DNA from: Flavobacteriaceae bacterium UBA7433
GTDB taxonomy: Bacteria; Bacteroidota; Bacteroidia; Flavobacteriales; Flavobacteriaceae
Direction: 5' to 3'
Length of the DNA: 18,435 nt
Assembly (NCBI GenBank): GCA_002477565.1
Contig: DLQL01000006.1
Coordinates: forward strand, 1-18,435
Shown here: piece after piece, positions 13,884 to 18,435 of the stretch
Layout: the number at the start of each line of letters is the position of its first letter
How positions within the stretch are numbered: position 1 is the first letter of the stretch
The notes under the pieces: generated by a model
What the model was told of the DNA's origin: nothing
Database searches by the model: none
The model's input: the letters and a program-made list of their open reading frames with translations, nothing else
Translations under genes and position numbers: made by a program

Positions 13884-15180
13884 CTACACAAAATATAAGG
13901 TAAAAGACATCAGTTTGGCTGATTGGGGCCGCAAAGAAATTCATTTGGCAGAAGCAGAAATGCCGGGTCTGATGAGTTTGAGAGAAGAGTACAAAGGCCA
14001 AGAGCCTTTGAAGGGTGCGCGCATTGCAGGCTGCCTTCACATGACTATTCAAACGGCGGTTTTGATCGAGACTTTGGTAGCTTTGGGCGCTGAGGTCACT
14101 TGGAGTTCTTGTAATATTTTTTCTACCCAAGACCAAGCAGCGGCAGCAATCGCGGCAGCAGGAATTTCTGTATATGCATGGAAAGGCTTGAACGAAGAAG
14201 AATTTGATTGGTGCATTGAGCAAACCTTGTTTTTTGGTGCAGACAAGAAGCCACTCAACTTGATCCTAGACGATGGAGGGGATTTGACCAACATGGTTTT
14301 GGACCGTTATCCAGAATTGGTTCCTGGAATCAAAGGGCTTTCTGAGGAAACGACAACTGGTGTTCACCGTTTGTACGACCGTGTAAAAGCAGGGACTTTG
14401 CCCATGCCAGCAATCAACGTAAACGATTCGGTGACCAAATCGAAGTTTGACAACAAATATGGCTGCAAGGAGTCTGCTGTGGATGCCATCCGAAGAGCAA
14501 CAGACACCATGATGGCCGGGAAAGTAGCTGTAGTCGCAGGGTATGGAGATGTCGGAAAAGGGACAGCCGCCTCATTGGCTGGAGCAGGAGCTCGTGTCAT
14601 CGTTACTGAAATTGACCCCATCTGTGCGCTTCAAGCGGCAATGGATGGTTTTGAAGTTCGCAAAATGGACAATGCCATTTCAAGAGGGGACATCATCATC
14701 ACAACGACGGGAAACAAAGACATCATTGTCGGCCGTCATTTCAAGGCTTTGAAAGACAAAGCCATTGTTTGCAACATCGGTCATTTTGACAATGAGATAG
14801 ACATGGCCTGGTTGAACGACAATTACGGGACTTCCAAAGTAGAAATCAAACCACAGGTAGATCAATACACCATCGACGGCAAAGAATTTTTGGTCTTGGC
14901 AGAAGGACGTTTGGTCAATTTGGGTTGCGCCACGGGACATCCGAGTTTTGTGATGAGCAACTCGTTTACGAACCAAACATTGGCCCAGCTGGAATTGTGG
15001 ATGAACGCTGCTGCTTATAAGAACGATGTCTACATGTTGCCAAAACATTTGGACGAAAAGGTCGCGCGTTTGCACTTGGCAAAAATCGGTGTTGAATTGG
15101 ACGAATTGAATCCAGAGCAAGCTGCTTATATAGACGTCAAACAAGAAGGTCCTTACAAACCAGAATATTACAGGTATTAA
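13864..15180 (+). CDS. ahcY: Adenosylhomocysteinase (S-adenosylhomocysteine hydrolase)
   Basis: AhcY splits S-adenosylhomocysteine into adenosine and homocysteine, removing the product inhibitor of methyltransferases. The 438-residue chain has the full family layout: an N-terminal substrate domain with G-C-L-H-M-T-I-Q-T-A-V-L-I-E, the W-S-S-C-N-I-F-S-T-Q-D segment, the NAD-binding loop G-Y-G-D-V-G-K-G (226-233), C-N-I-G-H-F-D-N-E-I-D, and the C-terminal K-P-E-Y-Y-R-Y that reaches into the partner subunit's NAD site. The frame is open 31 codons further upstream, but those codons run through the promoter and are not part of the family, so ATG 13864 is chosen. A strong terminator follows 31 bases downstream; the gene is probably monocistronic. 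Confidence 0.97.
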   Translation: MPSETANYTKYKVKDISLADWGRKEIHLAEAEMPGLMSLREEYKGQEPLKGARIAGCLHMTIQTAVLIETLVALGAEVTWSSCNIFSTQDQAAAAIAAAGISVYAWKGLNEEEFDWCIEQTLFFGADKKPLNLILDDGGDLTNMVLDRYPELVPGIKGLSEETTTGVHRLYDRVKAGTLPMPAINVNDSVTKSKFDNKYGCKESAVDAIRRATDTMMAGKVAVVAGYGDVGKGTAASLAGAGARVIVTEIDPICALQAAMDGFEVRKMDNAISRGDIIITTTGNKDIIVGRHFKALKDKAIVCNIGHFDNEIDMAWLNDNYGTSKVEIKPQVDQYTIDGKEFLVLAEGRLVNLGCATGHPSFVMSNSFTNQTLAQLELWMNAAAYKNDVYMLPKHLDEKVARLHLAKIGVELDELNPEQAAYIDVKQEGPYKPEYYRY

Positions 15181-15211
15181 GATTTATAAAAAGCTGCAAA
15201 ATGCTATTTCT

Positions 15212-15244
15212 AAAAAACTCCTAGAATTTTTCTAGGAGTTTTTT
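15212..15244. terminator. Bidirectional terminator after ahcY
   Basis: The 15-base arms AAAAAACTCCTAGAA and TTCTAGGAGTTTTTT pair perfectly around TTT, with a run of six T on each strand. It serves ahcY from the left and the 88-residue gene from the right. Confidence 0.9.
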
Positions 15245-15281
15245 ATTTGGGAAAGCGAATTGTTTTTTAGCTTTTGAAAAG

Positions 15282-15548
15282 CTAGACCTTTCTTTTTGAG
15301 AAGTAGTCGTTTAAAAAAGCGTCTATTTCTTCTTTCAATTTGTTGAGGCTTTGACCTTCTTTAGCAAAGACGGTTACATTTTCAGCCACGCGATTTCTAC
15401 TGATGCTGTCTTGGATTTCTACACGGCGAACCCCGTCCTTTTTTTCGAGAAGTACTTTTAGTGTTTGGTCCAAAGAGAGGTCGCTCATATAGATTTTAAG
15501 TGTTTGTTCTTTCGGTGAGTTTCGGATTTCCGTTCGAAAAGGCAACAT
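15282..15548 (-). CDS. Hypothetical protein, 88 residues
   Basis: I do not recognise this protein. Its 88 residues read as a soluble alpha/beta domain: strand (T-L-K-I-Y-M-S-D, about 16-23), helix (L-S-L-D-Q-T-L-K-V-L-L-E-K), strand (R-R-V-E-I-Q-D-S), strand (V-A-E-N-V-T-V-F-A), then a long charged helix to the end. That beta-alpha-beta-beta-alpha order is compatible with a ferredoxin-like fold such as ACT or heavy-metal-associated domains, but there is no cysteine, so no metal motif. There is no signal peptide or membrane segment. Coding is supported by ordinary codon use, a clean end next to a bidirectional terminator, and its place downstream of the yifB gene on the same strand with a 121-base gap. 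The start at 15548 is the first ATG; M21 is an alternative. Confidence 0.7.
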   Translation of the reverse strand: MLPFRTEIRNSPKEQTLKIYMSDLSLDQTLKVLLEKKDGVRRVEIQDSISRNRVAENVTVFAKEGQSLNKLKEEIDAFLNDYFSKRKV

Positions 15549-15669
15549 AGGTCAAAAGTTTTCAGTTCTTAGATGGCTGCAAAAGCAAAACCATTTCAGA
15601 AAGTTAGGTTTTTCCTTTTAAAAATACAAACTTTATTTGTTTTACAATTGGATTTGCAGTCTTTGTCTT

Positions 15670-17208
15670 TCAGCCCAGCCAACCTTCTCGATCGAGACTT
15701 CGGTATTGGATGGCTTCTCCAATGTGGTCGGGCAAAATACAAGGTTCGGCCTCTAGATCTGCGATGGTCCGACTCACTTTTAAGATGCGGTCGTAGGCCC
15801 TTGCAGACAGATTTAGTCGCTCCATTGCCGCTTTTAACAAGCTTTTAGACGCCAACTCCAAAGCACAAAATTCACGAAGCTGTTTGACAGACATTTGTGC
15901 GTTGTAATGGACGTTTTCAATTTTTGAAAACCGTGCTGTTTGGATCGCTCTTGCTTTGCAAACACGTGCCCGAATGGTTTTGCTCAGTTCTCCTTTGCGC
16001 TCTTCTGCCAGTTTTTCAAAGGGCACAGGTGTCACTTCTATGTGAATATCGATGCGGTCTAAAAGCGGCCCTGAAATCCTCCCCAAATAGCGTTGCATTT
16101 CTTGAGCGGTATTGCTCATCGGATTGTTGGGGTCATTGAAAAAACCGCTTGGACTTGGGTTCATACTCGCCACTAACATAAAGCTACTGGGATAGGTGAC
16201 GGTAAATCGGGCTCTTGAAATGGTTATTTCTCGGTCTTCCAAGGGTTGTCGCATCACTTCCAATACTCCGCGTTTGAATTCGGGCAATTCGTCCAAAAAT
16301 AAGACGCCATTGTGGGACATTGAGATTTCTCCGGGTTGTGGGTATTGCCCCCCACCGACCAGTGCCACATCCGAAATGGTGTGGTGGGGCGATCGGAATG
16401 GGCGTTGGCTCATCAAGCCAAAGCCTTCTTTGACCTTCCCAACGACGGAATGAATTTTGGTGGTTTCCAAGGCCTCCTTAAGGGTCATGGGCGGTAAAAT
16501 AGTTGGCAAACGCTTGGCCAACATGGTTTTTCCAGAGCCCGGAGGTCCAATCAGAATCAGGTTGTGCCCTCCTGCAGCCGCAATTTCCATACAGCGCTTG
16601 ATGGACTCTTGTCCTTTGACATCCGAAAAATCAAATTCGGGGTTCGCTAAGGTTTCTTGAAATATTTTTTGAACGTCGATGACTGTTGTTTTCAACGCTT
16701 TTTGATTTTCAAAAAAAGCGATCACTTCGGTGATGTTTTCAATGCCATAGACATCCAACCCTTCGACAATTGCTGCTTCGTTTGCGTTTTGTTTGGGCAG
16801 GATACATCCTTGAAATCCTTTTTCTTTGGCTTTGATGGCAATCGGAAGTGCTCCTTTGATGGGTTGCAAACTCCCGTCCAACGAAAGCTCTCCCATGATG
16901 AGGTAGTTTTCAATTCCTTCTCCTTTGATTTGTTGAGATGCTGCTAAAATTCCAAGTGCCAAGGGGAGGTCGTAGGCAGAGCCTTCTTTTCGCAAATCGG
17001 CAGGAGCCATGTTGAGGGTGATTTTTTTTCCGGGCAGTTTGAGGCCAATATTGTTGAGTGCGGCAGCAATTCGATAGCTGCTTTCTCGCACCGCATTGTC
17101 CGGCAAACCGACGAGGTGGTACCCAATGCCTTGATCGATATTTACTTCAATAGTGATTGGGGTGGCTTCAATACCCACTACGGCAGCTCCATAGACTTTG
17201 GTCAACAT
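15670..17208 (-). CDS. YifB family Mg chelatase-like AAA ATPase (ComM-like)
   Basis: A 512-residue protein of the YifB/ComM family. The N-terminal part (1-190) is the Lon-protease-like S5 fold domain, with G-L-P-D-N-A-V-R-E-S (34-43) and L-N-M-A-P-A-D-L-R-K-E-G (65-76). The AAA+ core follows: V-K-G-Q-E (198-202), Walker A G-P-P-G-S-G-K-T (221-228), Walker B V-L-F-L-D-E-L-P-E (302-310), F-R-S-P-H-H-T (271-277) and the G-P-L-L-D-R-I-D-I-H arginine-finger region. The C-terminus is the helical Mg-chelatase lid. Vibrio ComM is a helicase for branch migration in natural transformation; the same role here is possible but unproven, and the protein is widespread in non-competent bacteria. No promoter of the usual consensus is evident upstream. 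Confidence 0.93.
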   Translation of the reverse strand: MLTKVYGAAVVGIEATPITIEVNIDQGIGYHLVGLPDNAVRESSYRIAAALNNIGLKLPGKKITLNMAPADLRKEGSAYDLPLALGILAASQQIKGEGIENYLIMGELSLDGSLQPIKGALPIAIKAKEKGFQGCILPKQNANEAAIVEGLDVYGIENITEVIAFFENQKALKTTVIDVQKIFQETLANPEFDFSDVKGQESIKRCMEIAAAGGHNLILIGPPGSGKTMLAKRLPTILPPMTLKEALETTKIHSVVGKVKEGFGLMSQRPFRSPHHTISDVALVGGGQYPQPGEISMSHNGVLFLDELPEFKRGVLEVMRQPLEDREITISRARFTVTYPSSFMLVASMNPSPSGFFNDPNNPMSNTAQEMQRYLGRISGPLLDRIDIHIEVTPVPFEKLAEERKGELSKTIRARVCKARAIQTARFSKIENVHYNAQMSVKQLREFCALELASKSLLKAAMERLNLSARAYDRILKVSRTIADLEAEPCILPDHIGEAIQYRSLDREGWLG

Positions 17209-17516
17209 ATTCCTTGTTTTTAAAATGAATTTGTAGGCCGTCTTTGACTTGGGGCAATCGGATTTTTAGCAGCAATTTGTTTGTGTCAGCTCTGAAAAAT
17301 AAGGAGGAGAGTCAACGGTGTTTTGGGAGGGGTTGCAATTTCTCTAACGAAGATAATAAAAAGCATCGAGACCTTTGAAATTATCTCAAGAAGATGAAAT
17401 CTTTAAAGAATAACATGTTTTAAGAATGAGACAGGCAGTCGACAACGTACAAGGTGTATGTTTTTATTGAATTTGGCGTCTAAGGGTTTTGGGTTTTTAA
17501 GCCAAGCCAATTTTTA
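17209..17516. other. Intergenic stretch without a recognisable gene
   Basis: Between the yifB start and the gene remnant no open frame with protein-like composition was found on either strand, only frames of a few dozen codons broken by stops. No TAnnTTTG promoter box, convincing terminator, tRNA or riboswitch-like conserved blocks could be seen. Confidence 0.6.
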
Positions 17517-17735
17517 TCAGTAGCGGATTTTCCATGCCATGCGTGCCAATACACTGTAAAAAACACCTTCTCCAATACCGTCCATAGAGAAGCCTTCTTT
17601 TAGGGCCATCACCTCGTTGTTCAAAGCCACTAAAAATTATACAAACCCCAAAGAAGCTCCGAGGCGACCCAAATTCACCCAGTGCACCATTCTTGAAATA
17701 GCGCGACGCGTTTGAGAAACGACCTCTAGGATTTC
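17517..17735 (-). pseudogene. Candidate decayed gene fragment between transaldolase and yifB
   Basis: On the minus strand an otherwise protein-like frame runs from 17735 to a TGA at 17517-17519 and is broken by one TAA at 17637-17639. Before the stop it reads E-I-L-E-V-V-S-Q-T-R-R-A-I-S-R-M-V-H-W-V, then N-L-G-R-L-G-A-S-L-G-F-V; after it F-L-V-A-L-N-N-E-V-M-A-L-K-E-G-F and finally V-F-Y-S-V-L-A-R-M-A-W-K-I-R-Y. The alternating end with a final aromatic residue resembles the last strand of an outer-membrane barrel, so it may be the tail of a lost barrel protein. It is bounded upstream by a TAA at 17736-17738, 10 bases beyond the transaldolase stop. The family is not recognised, and this could be chance; a short intact gene from the ATG at 17690 is ruled out by the internal stop. 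Confidence 0.4.
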
Positions 17736-17748
17736 TTAGATTTCTATC

Positions 17749-18402
17749 TTAGTTTCCTTTTGCGTAATCCGCTAAGAATTGGGCCAGTCCACTGTCCGTC
17801 AATGGGTGTTTTAACAAGCCAGTGATGGAAGACAAAGGTCCGGTCATTACGTCGGATCCTATTTTTGCACAATTGATCACATGCATGGTGTTTCTAACTG
17901 AAGCAGATAAAATTTGAGTTTTAAAATTGTAATTGTCGTACACCTGTCGGATTTCAGAGATCAAGTGCATCCCATCGGAAGAAATATCGTCCAAACGACC
18001 TAGGAAAGGAGATACATAAGTTGCCCCTGCTTTGGCAGCCAACAAGGCTTGTCCGACAGAAAAAACCAGTGTGACGTTGGTTTTGATTCCTTTGTCTGAA
18101 AAATACTTACAAGCTTTTACTCCAGCAGCAATCATGGGAATTTTTACCACGATTTGAGGGTTCAAGGCAGCCAGTTCTTCTCCTTGTTTGATCATTCCTT
18201 CGTAGTCTGTAGCGATTACTTCTGCCGAGACATCTCCTTCAACAGCCTCACAGATGTCCAAGTAGTGTTGTAAAATGTTTTCGGCTCCCGTAATGCCTTC
18301 TTTGGCCATAAGAGACGGATTGGTAGTCACACCATCCAATACACCAAGGGCTTGGGCTTCTTTGATTTGTTCGAGATTTGCTGTGTCTATAAAAAATTTC
18401 AT
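17749..18402 (-). CDS. tal: Transaldolase (small, fructose-6-phosphate-aldolase-like type)
   Basis: Transaldolase moves a dihydroxyacetone unit between sugar phosphates in the non-oxidative pentose phosphate pathway. The 217-residue chain is the short decameric type: M-K-F-F-I-D-T-A-N at the start, G-V-T-T-N-P-S-L (24-31), the Schiff-base lysine K87 in V-V-K-I-P-M, N-V-T-L-V-F-S (109-115) and Y-V-S-P-F-L-G-R-L-D-D (129-139). The close relative fructose-6-phosphate aldolase (FSA) of E. coli has Gln59 and Tyr131 in the active site, where true transaldolases have Glu and Phe. Here these are E61 and F133, so transaldolase is preferred to aldolase. No other pentose phosphate gene is nearby. The start codon ATG is 33 bases from the window edge, so its promoter is not covered. 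Confidence 0.93.
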   Translation of the reverse strand: MKFFIDTANLEQIKEAQALGVLDGVTTNPSLMAKEGITGAENILQHYLDICEAVEGDVSAEVIATDYEGMIKQGEELAALNPQIVVKIPMIAAGVKACKYFSDKGIKTNVTLVFSVGQALLAAKAGATYVSPFLGRLDDISSDGMHLISEIRQVYDNYNFKTQILSASVRNTMHVINCAKIGSDVMTGPLSSITGLLKHPLTDSGLAQFLADYAKGN

Positions 18403-18435
18403 GGTTCTTTTGTTTAATGAATTTTAGTCTGTTGT

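Noticed and set aside
17209..17516. Possible small proteins in the gap upstream of yifB.
   Set aside because: All frames are short and broken by stops, with no promoter box, membrane helix or recognisable motif.
1..18435. CRISPR array, insertion sequence, phage, toxin-antitoxin or defence genes.
   Set aside because: No spaced direct repeats, transposase or integrase motifs or defence-type domains were seen on either strand.

Overview
The window looks like chromosomal core sequence from a marine-type Flavobacteriaceae bacterium (phylum Bacteroidota). The evidence is the gene set (GH3-family protein, flavobacterial ornithine aminotransferase with a cysteine cluster, SusC-style TonB receptor with a carboxypeptidase-D-like N-terminal domain, FeoA/FeoB plus a tiny Cys-rich partner), promoters of the Bacteroidota TAnnTTTG type, and few Shine-Dalgarno sequences. 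G+C is moderate, with a visibly more AT-rich TonB receptor gene. No insertion sequence, phage, CRISPR array, tRNA or rRNA is visible.

Layout. 1-3152 (+): end of a GH3-family gene, then MOSC protein, OsmC-family protein and RecJ, closely spaced and probably co-transcribed. 3189-5986 (-): ornithine aminotransferase and the site-2 protease RseP, separated by a perfectly palindromic terminator. 6151-6822 (+): SCO/SenC copper chaperone-like protein with a promoter so close that the mRNA may be leaderless. 6839-9352 (+): a ferrous iron operon (feoA, feoB and a 39-residue FeoB-associated Cys-rich protein) behind a 7-1-7 inverted repeat resembling a Fur-family operator. 9447-12034 (-): a TonB-dependent receptor behind a TPP riboswitch and its own promoter, hence very likely an outer-membrane importer of thiamine or a precursor. 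12061-13806 (-): a 4'-phosphopantetheinyl transferase, a PnuC-family vitamin transporter and ArfB. 13864-15180 (+): S-adenosylhomocysteine hydrolase, divergent from the phosphopantetheinyl transferase with apparently overlapping promoters. 15282-17208 (-): an 88-residue unknown protein and a YifB/ComM ATPase. 17209-17748: a gene-poor stretch with a candidate decayed gene. 17749-18402 (-): a small transaldolase.

Most genes are housekeeping. The connected stories are metal and cofactor supply: Fe(II) import with predicted iron-responsive control, thiamine-compound uptake with TPP feedback, a PnuC-type inner-membrane vitamin channel nearby (but upstream of, and outside, the riboswitch), and a SCO protein for cytochrome oxidase copper. 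I see no convincing evidence of a wholly new system. The best leads are the riboswitch leader with two competing hairpins, the Cys-rich loop in ornithine aminotransferase, the 39-residue Feo partner, the unknown 88-residue protein and the gene remnant beside transaldolase.
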